Shown: positions 56,084 to 64,000 of the stretch, one piece after another
How positions within the stretch are numbered: the stretch's first letter is position 1
How the letters are laid out: each line of letters begins with the position of its first letter
DNA from: Pseudoxanthomonas sp. F37
Lineage (GTDB): Bacteria > Pseudomonadota > Gammaproteobacteria > Xanthomonadales > Xanthomonadaceae
Direction: 5' to 3'
Assembly (NCBI RefSeq): GCF_022965755.1
Contig: NZ_CP095187.1
Coordinates: 620,001 to 684,000 of the forward strand
DNA length: 64,000 nt
The notes under the pieces: generated by a model
The model's input: the letters and a program-made list of their open reading frames with translations, nothing else
What the model was told of the DNA's origin: nothing
Database searches by the model: none
Position numbers and translations under genes: made by a program

Positions 56084-56928
56084 ACCTCCCTCGTCCGCAA
56101 CGCATTCCCCGCACCGCCAGCGCGCCGGCACCGGTCAGCGTCGTGGTGCCGTGTTTTCGCTGCAGCGATACCATCGGCGCTGCGGTGGCCTCGATCGCGG
56201 CCCAGCGCCGGCGGCCGGCCGAAGTGCTGCTGGTGGACGATGCCAGCGGCGACGGCACGCTGGACACGCTGCATCGTGTCGCGGCGGCGTATCCGGCGGG
56301 GTGGGTCAAGGTGATCGCGTCGTCGCCGAACGGCGGACCTTCGCGCGCGCGCAACCTGGGCTGGCAGCAGGCGCAACAGCCCTACATCGCCTTCCTCGAT
56401 GCGGACGACACCTGGGCGCCGGACAAGCTCGCCCTGCAGATGGCCGAACTCGAACGCGATCCGCGCATCGCCCTGATCGCGCACGGGATGAAGGTCGCGC
56501 CACGCGGCACTGCGCCGGCACCGGTGCGTGGCGGGGTGCGGGCGCGGGTGATCGGGCGCCGGCGCCTGCTGCTCAACAATCCGTTTCCCACGGCGTCGGT
56601 GATCCTGCGGCGCGACCTGCCGTTCCGCTTCGACGAGCGGTTCCGGCGGGTGGAGGACTTCCTGCTGTGGGCGCAGATCGGCTTCTCCGGCTATCGCTGC
56701 GTCAAACTCGACCAAGTGCTCGCCTACTGGCACAAACCCACCTTCGGCGCGGCCGGACTCAGTGGCGATCTGGACGCGATGCATCGTGCCGGCAAGGACG
56801 TGCGCCGGGAACTGCTGGCGGCGGGGCTGGTCACCCGGGGCGAGCATTGGTTCGCGCGGGCTGTGGGACTGGTGCGGCGCGGACGCCGGCGCGTGCTGAT
56901 GCTGTTGCGGCCGGCCGCCACACGGTGA
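56080..56928 (+). CDS. GT2 family glycosyltransferase
   Basis: 282 aa from ATG 56080, which overlaps the previous stop; ATG 56059 is a longer alternative. GT-A motifs: VSVVVPCFRCSDTIGAAVAS, LLVDDASGDGT, NGGPSRARNLGW and the DxD motif AFLDADDTWAPDK. The end has no transmembrane helix. Adds one sugar of the repeat unit; donor unknown. Confidence 0.9.
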   Translation: MNLPRPQRIPRTASAPAPVSVVVPCFRCSDTIGAAVASIAAQRRRPAEVLLVDDASGDGTLDTLHRVAAAYPAGWVKVIASSPNGGPSRARNLGWQQAQQPYIAFLDADDTWAPDKLALQMAELERDPRIALIAHGMKVAPRGTAPAPVRGGVRARVIGRRRLLLNNPFPTASVILRRDLPFRFDERFRRVEDFLLWAQIGFSGYRCVKLDQVLAYWHKPTFGAAGLSGDLDAMHRAGKDVRRELLAAGLVTRGEHWFARAVGLVRRGRRRVLMLLRPAATR

Positions 56929-56932
56929 GCAC

Positions 56933-57991
56933 ATGAAGGCCTCCGCCAGCGCGCTCGCCCCGCTGCATCCCGCCCGCCGCCCCCATGCGAGCGCCGAGCG
57001 CGGCTTGGGCATCGCATGGCTGTTGATGGTGGCCGTGTTCGGCTGCTGGCTGGTGGGCAGCCGTCCGCTGCACATCGGATCGGATACCGAAACCTACGCC
57101 GGCTTCTTCGAGAGCCTGGACCAGGGCGTGCCGGAAACGCGGCTCGAACCCGGTTTCGCCTACCTCAGCTACGGCCTGCGGCTGCTGGGCCTGGGCGTGC
57201 CGGGCTACCAGGCGGTGCTGTTCGCGCTGCTGCTGGCCGCTGTCGCCATCGCCGTGCGGGTCAACCACCGCGCGTTCCCGCCGACCAAGGCGTATGCCAC
57301 CCTGCTGTGCGCCTCGCTGCTGTTGCTGTTCATCTCGCCCATGTTCGTCAACGCGTCGATCAACGCGATCCGCCAGGGCCTGGCCGCTCCGCTGGTGTTC
57401 GCCGCATTGCTCAGCTTCCAGCAGCGGCGATGGTGGGGCTTCGTGCTGCTGGGCGCGCTCGCGGCCAGCCTGCACGTGTCTTCGCTGCTCTATCTGGCCT
57501 GTGCCCCGGCGCTGCTGCTGAGGCCTAACCTGTTGCGGACGCTGGCGGCGCTGGCTTTCCTGGCCTACGCCAGCGGCCTGTCGATGAAGGGGGTGGCCGC
57601 GGTGTCGCCGGCGCTCTACACCACCGTGATGGAATACACCGCCAACGACAACTATCGCGCAGGCGTGCGCATCGACTTCGCGGTGTTCACCATGTTCTGG
57701 TACGTGCTGATGCTGGCGGTCTCTCCCTGGGTGCAGGCCGGGGCGCGCAAGCCGCTGCAGGACGGCGCATCGGTCTACCTGGTCATGGTGCTGCCGTTCT
57801 TCGCGATCGGGTGGGGCTACTTTTCCAACCGCTACCTGCTGCCCGGCTGGCTCGCGGTGTCGTTGATCCTGGCGGCCGCCTGCTGCTACAGCAGGCTGGC
57901 GCCGCTGCGACAGCCGCTGCTGCTCGGCGCCGGCCTGGCCGCGGCCTGTGGCGTGCTGTTCTTCTATGTCAGCCGTGGCATCGTCATCTGA
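56933..57991 (+). CDS. EpsG-like polysaccharide polymerase (Wzy role)
   Basis: 352 aa, about ten hydrophobic helices. EpsG/Wzy-like features: HIGSDTETYAGFFESL (a conserved D-x-x-x-Y loop), EPGFAYLSYGLRLLGL, NAIRQGLAAPLVF and GALAASLHVSSLLYL. It would join repeat units in the periplasmic leaflet. In the gene order it follows the glycosyltransferases. Confidence 0.83.
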   Translation: MKASASALAPLHPARRPHASAERGLGIAWLLMVAVFGCWLVGSRPLHIGSDTETYAGFFESLDQGVPETRLEPGFAYLSYGLRLLGLGVPGYQAVLFALLLAAVAIAVRVNHRAFPPTKAYATLLCASLLLLFISPMFVNASINAIRQGLAAPLVFAALLSFQQRRWWGFVLLGALAASLHVSSLLYLACAPALLLRPNLLRTLAALAFLAYASGLSMKGVAAVSPALYTTVMEYTANDNYRAGVRIDFAVFTMFWYVLMLAVSPWVQAGARKPLQDGASVYLVMVLPFFAIGWGYFSNRYLLPGWLAVSLILAAACCYSRLAPLRQPLLLGAGLAAACGVLFFYVSRGIVI

Positions 57992-58001
57992 GGCGGGGCT
58001 G

Positions 58002-58766
58002 ATGGAGGCGTTGGCCGGACTGGTGGTGTCGCTGAGCTATCCCCCGGCGTTCTCGCTGTGCCTGCTGGGCGTTGCGGTGCTGGCGTGGCTGTTGCGGCGG
58101 CGCAGGGCCGCCGCTGGCATCGCGGGCATGGCGCTGGCGTGGTCGGCGCTGTGGTCCATTCCCTTGGCATCCGAGATGTTGCGGGGCACGCTGGAGCAAC
58201 GCTACGCCGTGCGCGAGGTAACGGCATTGCCGTCCGCCGATGCGATCGTGGTGCTGGGCGGTGGCAGCCACTATGCATGGCTCGACCAGCCGGACGTCGA
58301 TCCGGCGAAGCTGCGCAGCAGCCGGCTCGCCGCCGGTGCGCGCGCCTGGCATGCAGGCAAGGCACCGAAGCTCATCCTCAGCGGCGGTGGCGTCGGCAAC
58401 ACCACCGAAGCCCGCCGCATGGCCGAGGCGATCCAGCGTCTGGGCGTGCCGCAGGACGCCCTGTTGCTGGAGGAACGCAGCCACGACACCCGCGACAACG
58501 CGCGTTTCAGCACGGCGCTGCTCGAGGCTGGGCACGGTGGCCGCCATGTGCTGCTGGTGACCTCCGCGCTGCACATGCCGCGCGCCGCGCTGCTCTTCAC
58601 CCGGGCGGGCGCCGTGGTGACGCCGGTACCGGTGCCGGAAGGACGGCCGGCAGTCGGCCTGCGCGCGCGCTGGCTGCCATCGCGGCGCGCGCTGTGGCGC
58701 AGCGGCCGCGCGTTCAAGGAGTTCGCGGCGCTGGCCGCCGCGTGGATCGGCGCGCCCGGGCATTAA
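58002..58766 (+). CDS. membrane DUF218 (ElyC/YdcF-like) protein
   Basis: 254 aa from ATG 58002 with GAGG 8 bases upstream. Two N-terminal helices (FSLCLLGVAVLAWLL, IAGMALAWSALWSIPLA), then a DUF218 domain with AIVVLGGGSHYAW, ILSGGGVGNTTEARRMAEAI, LEERSHDTRDNARFSTALL and LVTSALHMPRAALLFTRAG. ElyC in E. coli affects undecaprenyl-phosphate use, so a lipid-carrier role near this polymerase fits. Function in this locus not shown. Confidence 0.87.
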   Translation: MEALAGLVVSLSYPPAFSLCLLGVAVLAWLLRRRRAAAGIAGMALAWSALWSIPLASEMLRGTLEQRYAVREVTALPSADAIVVLGGGSHYAWLDQPDVDPAKLRSSRLAAGARAWHAGKAPKLILSGGGVGNTTEARRMAEAIQRLGVPQDALLLEERSHDTRDNARFSTALLEAGHGGRHVLLVTSALHMPRAALLFTRAGAVVTPVPVPEGRPAVGLRARWLPSRRALWRSGRAFKEFAALAAAWIGAPGH

Positions 58767-58881
58767 TCCCCGGTTGGGTCGCTTCCGCCGTTCTCTTCAC
58801 GCCGCCGTTGCCACGATCCCGTGAACGTCCGCGCCCCCTGCCCGGCATGGGTGCCGCAATCCAGAAACAGCGAGGTATCCG

Positions 58882-59994
58882 GTGGTGAACATCCAGCGTC
58901 CTGTCCAAATCCTGCTCGCAGCAGCCGTCGTCTCCGCGCTTTCCGCGTGCTCACTCGGCCCGGGCCAGCACATGATGCGCAGCGCCAGCGTGCCGAGCGG
59001 CGAAGGCCAGGCGCAGAGCGACGTGCGCATGGTGCCCATCACGCAAGCGCTGGTGGCCGCGCCGCGTACGGCCGTCGTGCTGCCGCCGGTGCTCGCCCAG
59101 TACCGGCCCGAGGCTTACCGGATCCAGCCGGGCGATACCCTGATCGTCACCGTGTGGGACCACCCGGAGCTGACCACGCCCGCGGGCAACCAGCAGCAGG
59201 CCGCCACCAACGGTCGCCTGGTGCAGCCGGACGGCAGCTTCTTCTTCCCGTACGCGGGCAAGCTCAACGTCACCGACATGACGATCGAGCAGGTGCGCAG
59301 CACCCTTGCCAGCCGGCTGAGCCAGTACCTGAAGTCGCCGCAGGTCGACGTGAACGTGGTCGGTCACGGCGCGAGGGTCACGCTGCAGGGCGCGTTCGAG
59401 GACACCACGCCCCAGGAGTTCACCACGGTGCCGTTGACGCTGGCGCAGGCGGTGGGCCGTGCACGCATCAATGTGGAAGAAGCCGACCTGTCCGGTTTCG
59501 TGCTGACGCGCGACGGCACCGACTATCCGCTGGACCTGGATGCGTTGAACCGCGGAGGGACCGTCGCCGCCGACGTGTACCTGAAGCCGGGGGACCGGCT
59601 GCACATGCCGTTCAACGACCGCAAGCAGGTCTATGTCATCGGCGAGGTGCTGCGCCCGCAGGCGCTGACCTTCAAGACCACCGACATGAGCCTGACCCAG
59701 GCCCTGGGCCGTACCGGGGGCCTGAACCCGGTGACGGCCAAGGGCGGCGCGGTCTACGTGATCCGCGGCATGGAAGACAACTCGCACAAACAGGCGACGG
59801 TGTACCACCTGGATGCCGCGTCACCGGTCGCCTTCACCCTGGCGGACCGCTTCCCGCTGCGGCCGGGCGACGTGGTGTGGGTGGGCCCGGCAGGCGTCAC
59901 GCGCTGGAACCGCTTCCTGACCCAGCTGCTGCCGCTGTCCGGGATCATCAGCAATGCGGCCGCGGCGCAATACAACTTCGACCGCGGCAACTGA
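58882..59994 (+). CDS. Wza/GumB-like outer-membrane polysaccharide exporter
   Basis: 370 aa from GTG 58882 with GAGG upstream; a second GTG follows immediately. Lipobox LSAC (VVSALSACSLGPG). Poly_export domain at about 75-170 (YRIQPGDTLIVTVWDHPEL) and SLBB units at about 170-330 (VTLQGAFEDTTPQEFTTVPL, VYVIGEVLRPQALTFKTTDM, TQALGRTGGLNPVTAKGGA). A Wza-type octameric pore with the Wzc-like kinase. Ends near a convergent gene. Confidence 0.92.
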   Translation: MVNIQRPVQILLAAAVVSALSACSLGPGQHMMRSASVPSGEGQAQSDVRMVPITQALVAAPRTAVVLPPVLAQYRPEAYRIQPGDTLIVTVWDHPELTTPAGNQQQAATNGRLVQPDGSFFFPYAGKLNVTDMTIEQVRSTLASRLSQYLKSPQVDVNVVGHGARVTLQGAFEDTTPQEFTTVPLTLAQAVGRARINVEEADLSGFVLTRDGTDYPLDLDALNRGGTVAADVYLKPGDRLHMPFNDRKQVYVIGEVLRPQALTFKTTDMSLTQALGRTGGLNPVTAKGGAVYVIRGMEDNSHKQATVYHLDAASPVAFTLADRFPLRPGDVVWVGPAGVTRWNRFLTQLLPLSGIISNAAAAQYNFDRGN

Positions 59995-60011
59995 TCGTGC
60001 GCCGATGCGCT

Positions 60012-60392
60012 TCACGCATCCAGCGGTTCTTCCTCGCGTGCGTAGGGCAGCGGACGGGGCATCGGCGACGGCAGCGGTGAAGGCCGCGCTTGGCCCGCGG
60101 CCGGGCGTGGCGTGTTCCGCCGCGCCGCCAGGGCACGCAGGCGGTCGGTGCGGGCCAGCGCCCAGCGCGCAGACCAGCGCATGCCCGCGGGCACCGAGCG
60201 TACCGCGACGTTCGCCTGCGGTTGCCGCGGATCGTCCAGCAGGACGACCACCAGCCAACCGCCGCGGCATGCGCTCACTTCCAGCACGGGATGTCCGTCG
60301 AGATCCAGACGCGCACCGCTCCAGTCGTCGTCGGGCGTCGCTTCCACCCACTGGAAATCGTCGGGGAGTTTCATGGGGACAGCCTTGGTCAT
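60012..60392 (-). CDS. hypothetical protein with DDDWSGARLDLDG core
   Basis: 126 aa from ATG 60392; another ATG at 60374 begins MKLPDDFQWV. A short beta-rich region (SGARLDLDGHPVLEVSACRG, WLVVVLLDDPRQPQANV) precedes a Pro/Arg-rich tail. I do not recognise the family. It lies convergent with the outer-membrane exporter gene. Confidence 0.6.
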   Translation of the reverse strand: MTKAVPMKLPDDFQWVEATPDDDWSGARLDLDGHPVLEVSACRGGWLVVVLLDDPRQPQANVAVRSVPAGMRWSARWALARTDRLRALAARRNTPRPAAGQARPSPLPSPMPRPLPYAREEEPLDA

Positions 60393-60700
60393 GGGGAGGG
60401 CCTTCTCGCTTGCACTGGGGGAAAGTCGATCGCAGGGCGCGATCCGGTCCGCCATCGACGGACCCGACGTGTCTGTTCGCGCTCAAACGCGGACACGCAT
60501 GTTCTTCGTGTGCTCCGATCATAAGGAACGCGAGGGCGTCACGACGATTTCGGCTGAGTCCGCTTCAGCAACAAGCCAGTGATGTGGGCATGCGTGCACT
60601 GCATCACATCGAGTCATGTGCGTGAACGGCGTTCACATGCTCATCGCATCGCGCGCGCGTGTTCCTTCAGCGCCGTGTCCGCTGTGCTCTAGGCGTGGCG
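60393..60700. other. intergenic region between divergent small genes
   Basis: About 308 bases shared by the DDDW protein and the KGG protein. No motif of confidence was seen; probably both promoters. Confidence 0.45.
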
Positions 60701-60955
60701 ATGACTGACGAGAAGCGCAAATGGGGATTCGCGCTGCTGACGCCCGAGCAACGGAAGGACATCGCACGCAAGGGGGGGCGTGCGGCGCAGAAGCGCGGCC
60801 GCGCGCATCGGTTCGACAGCGAGGACGCGCGCGAGGCAGGCAGGAAGGGCGGGGCGAAAGTCAGTCGGGACCGCGAGCACATGGCGCGCATCGGTGCGAA
60901 GGGCGGTCGCGTCAAGTCGCGCGACCGTCTGGCGTCATCCGACGAGGAAGAATGA
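60701..60955 (+). CDS. KGG-repeat stress protein (YciG-like)
   Basis: 84 aa. Three KGG motifs: ARKGGRAAQKRG, AGRKGGAKVS and IGAKGGRVKS, the family mark of YciG/con-10-like small basic proteins that accumulate under stress. Charged and probably disordered. ATG 60701 is the only start near the family start. Confidence 0.83.
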   Translation: MTDEKRKWGFALLTPEQRKDIARKGGRAAQKRGRAHRFDSEDAREAGRKGGAKVSRDREHMARIGAKGGRVKSRDRLASSDEEE

Positions 60956-60979
60956 TGCAAGGACCGCGCGCTGGCGCGC

Positions 60980-61573
60980 TCACTCCACCCAGCCGCTGAT
61001 CTCGCCGTGCTCGAAGGGGCCGACCTTCTGCCGCGCGATGCGGCCATCGGCATCCACCAGCACGGTGTAGGGCAGTACGCCCTTGGCATTGCCCAGCCAG
61101 ACGCTGGCATCGGCCGGGCCCGGCGTGTCCAGCAGGATCGGATAGCGCACGGGCACGCGCGCGGTGAAGTCGCGCACGCCTTCGGGCGTATCGAGGGCCA
61201 GGCCGAGCACCTGCACGCCGGCTTCGCCCTGAGTGGCGGCGAAGCGGTCGAGCTCGGGCATCTCCTCGATGCACGGCCCGCACCAGCTGGCCCACACGTT
61301 GATCAGCAGCCGCCTGCCCGCATAGCGCGTGCGCAGGTCGACGAGGGCGCCATCCAGGCCGGGCAATGCGATGGCAGGCATCGGGTCGCCGATGCCGGCG
61401 GGCGCCACGCCGGCCGGTGGCGCGGGCGCGGTGGCGTTCGTGGCCGCATGCAGGGCGCGTTCGCCGGCGCGGGTGCGCCAGAGCGGGTTGCCGTCGAACC
61501 ACAGACTGGCCAGCAGGCCCAGGCCACCGGCGGCAACCGCCACGAGCAACACGCGCGAGGTCGTCGCCCTCAT
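60980..61573 (-). CDS. TlpA/ResA-like periplasmic thioredoxin
   Basis: 197 aa. N-terminal anchor (VLLVAVAAGGLGLLASLWF), then a thioredoxin fold with redox centre NVWASWCGPCIEEMPELDR. Members reduce disulfides for cytochrome maturation. ATGA overlap with the end of dsbD, so both are transcribed together and DsbD may feed it electrons. Confidence 0.92.
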   Translation of the reverse strand: MRATTSRVLLVAVAAGGLGLLASLWFDGNPLWRTRAGERALHAATNATAPAPPAGVAPAGIGDPMPAIALPGLDGALVDLRTRYAGRRLLINVWASWCGPCIEEMPELDRFAATQGEAGVQVLGLALDTPEGVRDFTARVPVRYPILLDTPGPADASVWLGNAKGVLPYTVLVDADGRIARQKVGPFEHGEISGWVE

Positions 61574-63855
61574 CGCGCAGCGCGCTCGAAGGCCCGGCGC
61601 ACGCCGTCCTGGGTCAGGACGGTCGGCAGCACTTCCCCGGCCCCACCGCCGCGCGGGTACACCACGTACAGCGGCACGCCGACCGCGCCGTGTTCTTCGA
61701 GGAAGGCGGTGATGGCCGGGTCCACGTTGGTCCAGTCGCCGGTCATCATCACCGCGTCATGGGTCTTGAGCAGCTCGCGGAAGGCGGGCGTCGAGAGCAC
61801 GGCCTTCTCGTTGGCCTTGCAGGTGACGCACCAGTCGGCGGTCATGTCGACGAAGACGATGCGGCCCTCGGCGCGCAGGGCCCGCAGGGCTTCGGCGGAA
61901 TAGGCGACATGGTCCTCGCCGCGCGGCGCACTGGTCGATGCCGTCGGCAGGCGATGCGCCACCACCAGCGGCACCACCGATGCGGTGACCAGCAGCGCCG
62001 CCAGCACGCGCTGCAGCGGCGCCGCGCGCAGCCGCAGGCGCTGCCACCACCACAGGCCCAGCGCCAGCACCACCAGGCCCGCCAGCGCGAGGCCGACGGC
62101 GTCGATGCCGCGCTGGTTGCCCAGCACCCACAGCAGCCAGACCGCGGTGAGGTACATGGGGAAGGCGAGCACCTGCTTGAGCGTTTCCATCCACGCGCCC
62201 GGTCGCGGCAGGCGCTGCGCCAGCGCCGGCACGAAACCGATCAGCAGGAACGGCAGCGCCAGGCCCAGGCCCAGCACGGCGAATACCAGCAGGCCCAGCA
62301 GGCCCGGCGCGGTGAAGGCGTAGGCCAGCGCCACGCCCATGAACGGCGCAGTGCACGGACTGGCCACCACCACCGCGAGCACGCCGGTGAAGAAGTCGCC
62401 GGCCGGGCCGCTGCGCGTGGCAAGGCCGTGGCCGGCACCGGCCAGGCGGTGGCCCACCGTGAACACGCCCGACAGGCTGAGGCCCACGGCGAACATCACG
62501 TACGCCAGCACGCCCACCACCCACGGCTGCTGCAGCTGGAAGCCCCAGCCCAGCGCCTGTCCGGCGAATCGCAGCGTGAGGGCCAGGGCTCCCACGGCGA
62601 TGAAGCTGACCAGCACGCCGGCCGTGTACCACAGCGCCCGCCGGCGCGCGTCGGCGCCGCTGCGCCCGCTCTCGGCCAGCGACAGCGCTTTCAGCGACAG
62701 GATCGGCAGCACGCAGGGCATCAGGTTGAGTACCAGGCCGCCCAGCAGCGCGAACGCGAAGGCCGTCAGCAGCGATACCGATCCACGCTCCGAAGCGCGC
62801 GCCAGCACCTCCTCGGGCGGACGCGTGCGGGCGACGTCGCCGCCGCCCGTCCGCATATCGGCGGCCTGCGGGTTCCCGGCCCCTGCCTCTGCGGGCGTCA
62901 TCGTCGGCGCCACCTCGGCGGGGGCCTGCGTGACCGGCGCATCCGCCGGCGTCACCGCGCCGGCCGGGATGGCCAGCTTCACCCGCCGTGTCATCGGCGG
63001 ATAGCAGATGCCGTCGGTCTGGCAGCCCTGGAACGTCACCCGCAGCGTCGCGGTCACCGCGTCGGCACGGGTGCGCTTCAGCGGCACCGGCACTTCGGCC
63101 TGGTCGAAATAGACGGTGACGTCGCCGAAATGCTCATCCCGGTGCGCGACGCCCTTCGGCCAGCGCGGTGCCTGCAGCGACACGCCCTGCGCACCTTCCA
63201 GCGCCATCGAAGTGCGGTCGCGATACACGTAGTAGCCGCGCGCGGGCGTGAAGCGCAGCAGCAGTTCGTCGCCGTCGAAGGCGATCGCCTCGAAGGCGAA
63301 CGCCTGTTCCGCCGGCAGCGGCAGCGCATCCAGGCCGGCCTGCGGCGTCTGGCCGAGCAGGTTGCCGGCGCGCGCGCCCGACGCCAGCGGAACGAAGGCA
63401 GTGCCCTCGGCGGCCGGCAACGCCACCTTCAGCGTGCGCGTCTGCGGCGGGTAGCAGATGCCGGCGTCGGCGCAGCCCTGGTACTTGATCTTCAGCGTGA
63501 CGCTGTCGGCGCTCGCCGCCGATTGCCCGGGCAGGGTGGCGAGCAGTTCGCCGCGGTAGGTTTCGACATCGCCGAAGAACTCGTCCCGGTAGGCCTTGCC
63601 CTTGGGCAACTGCAGCGGCTGCGCGACGAAGCCCGCATCGGCCTCCACGCCGGTGCGGTGCCGGTACAGGTAATAGCCGTCGGTGATCTTCCAGCGGATC
63701 TCGATGCGGTCGCGCGCCGGCGCGCTGGCGCTCAGCACGAAGGCTTCGTCCACCGGCAGCAGGTCGTCCTGGGTGATGGCGGCCGAGGCTGTCGGTGCGA
63801 CCAGCGAGGCGAGGGACAGCAGCAGGCAGGCGAGCAGGGTGCGGATCGGCGTCAT
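61570..63855 (-). CDS. dsbD: thiol:disulfide interchange protein DsbD with duplicated N-terminal domain
   Basis: 761 aa from ATG 63855 after a signal peptide (RTLLACLLLSLASLVAPTAS). Two tandem DsbD-alpha domains occur at about 26-150 and 180-300; each carries a redox CxDxGICYPP motif (GCADAGICYPP, GCQTDGICYPP). The membrane part has NLMPCVLPILSLKAL and VVASPCTAPFMGVAL, the cysteines that pass electrons. The C-terminal thioredoxin-like domain has ADWCVTCKANE. It should move electrons from cytoplasmic thioredoxin to periplasmic proteins. The doubled input domain is unusual (single copy in E. coli). Confidence 0.94.
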   Translation of the reverse strand: MTPIRTLLACLLLSLASLVAPTASAAITQDDLLPVDEAFVLSASAPARDRIEIRWKITDGYYLYRHRTGVEADAGFVAQPLQLPKGKAYRDEFFGDVETYRGELLATLPGQSAASADSVTLKIKYQGCADAGICYPPQTRTLKVALPAAEGTAFVPLASGARAGNLLGQTPQAGLDALPLPAEQAFAFEAIAFDGDELLLRFTPARGYYVYRDRTSMALEGAQGVSLQAPRWPKGVAHRDEHFGDVTVYFDQAEVPVPLKRTRADAVTATLRVTFQGCQTDGICYPPMTRRVKLAIPAGAVTPADAPVTQAPAEVAPTMTPAEAGAGNPQAADMRTGGGDVARTRPPEEVLARASERGSVSLLTAFAFALLGGLVLNLMPCVLPILSLKALSLAESGRSGADARRRALWYTAGVLVSFIAVGALALTLRFAGQALGWGFQLQQPWVVGVLAYVMFAVGLSLSGVFTVGHRLAGAGHGLATRSGPAGDFFTGVLAVVVASPCTAPFMGVALAYAFTAPGLLGLLVFAVLGLGLALPFLLIGFVPALAQRLPRPGAWMETLKQVLAFPMYLTAVWLLWVLGNQRGIDAVGLALAGLVVLALGLWWWQRLRLRAAPLQRVLAALLVTASVVPLVVAHRLPTASTSAPRGEDHVAYSAEALRALRAEGRIVFVDMTADWCVTCKANEKAVLSTPAFRELLKTHDAVMMTGDWTNVDPAITAFLEEHGAVGVPLYVVYPRGGGAGEVLPTVLTQDGVRRAFERAAR

Positions 63856-63859
63856 CGGG

Positions 63860-64000
63860 TCACTCGGGTCGGGCGTCGGCGCGCGTTTCCGCGGCGACCC
63901 AGTCCAGGTAGGCGGGCAGGCCGGCGGTTTCGACCGCCAGGATCTCGGGCAGTTCATACGGATGGAGTTCGGCCAGCCGCGTCATGAGGGCATCGCGCCG
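63860..64000 (-). CDS. cutA: CutA-like divalent-cation tolerance protein (partial, 5' end beyond window)
   Basis: 47 C-terminal residues to the stop. The tail LHPYELPEILAVETAGLPAY then LDWVAAET is the CutA signature. The gene ends 4 bases before dsbD's ATG, as in many Xanthomonadaceae. Role: trimeric, metal-linked; biochemistry not settled. Confidence 0.9.
   Translation of the reverse strand, partial: RRDALMTRLAELHPYELPEILAVETAGLPAYLDWVAAETRADARPE

Noticed and set aside
42974-59994. Xanthan (gum) biosynthesis cluster
   Set aside because: No GumD-like glucose-1-P transferase, no GumF/G acetyltransferases, different gene order; only general exporter parts are shared.

Overview
The window is GC-rich chromosomal DNA of a gammaproteobacterium, most likely a Xanthomonadaceae member of the Pseudoxanthomonas/Stenotrophomonas/Xanthomonas type. 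The evidence is the block prmA - zinc-ribbon DUF3426 - fis - purH - purD, the erpA-nudC pair, accB-accC, a bactofilin between two DUF6776 proteins, and frequent GTG/TTG starts. Genus cannot be fixed from sequence reading alone.

Region 1 (1 to about 15,050) is an accessory island with more AT-rich patches, long gene-poor stretches and unfamiliar genes. It holds the 5' part of a GIY-YIG/EVE-like gene, an IS256-family insertion, an uncharacterised 549-aa protein divergent from a XamI-like restriction enzyme with its N6-adenine methyltransferase, the stump of another nuclease-like gene abutting the methyltransferase stop, an origin-like repeat patch, a 349-aa Cys-cluster protein, a lipoprotein, a tyrosine integrase, a Panacea-antitoxin/toxin pair, a small membrane protein with a tandem winged-helix protein, and a secreted Tyr/Gly-rich protein. 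It ends at an elongator tRNA-Met (15,101-15,177), the natural candidate for an integration target, though no att repeat was found.

Region 2 (15,294-42,779) is core genome: rppH, Fur-box-preceded bfd and bfr, a hybrid histidine kinase operon with a degenerate REC-GGDEF-EAL (FimX-like) protein, DUF4126, DUF6776-bactofilin-DUF6776, erpA, nudC, ampE, three dispanin (CD225) genes with a DUF2752 gene, an MFS-acyltransferase fusion, an Old Yellow Enzyme, purD, purH, fis, prmA, and accB-accC-aroQ. A four-helix-bundle (S23/Avd-like) gene framed by 30-bp inverted repeats lies between accB and accC.

Region 3 (42,974-59,994) is a complete Wzx/Wzy-type exopolysaccharide locus, all on the plus strand. It encodes a Wzb-like phosphatase, a WecA-type initiating transferase fused to a decayed WecB-like epimerase, a Wzc-like tyrosine autokinase carrying a -1 frameshift at a C6 run, an asparagine-synthase-like enzyme without a glutaminase domain, two exported parallel beta-helix proteins, GT4 and GT2 glycosyltransferases, a Wzx flippase, a polysaccharide pyruvyltransferase, an EpsG-like polymerase, a membrane DUF218 protein and a Wza/GumB-like outer-membrane exporter. 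The gene content differs from the xanthan (gum) cluster, so the product is probably a different polymer.

Region 4 (60,012-64,000) carries a small unknown gene, a KGG-repeat stress protein, and a periplasmic thiol module (TlpA-like, DsbD with duplicated N-terminal domain, cutA running off the edge). The most unusual items are the repeat-framed S23 cassette in the acc operon, the WecA/WecB-like fusion, the wzc frameshift, the asparagine-synthase-like plus beta-helix trio in the polysaccharide locus, and the uncharacterised gene beside the restriction-modification pair.
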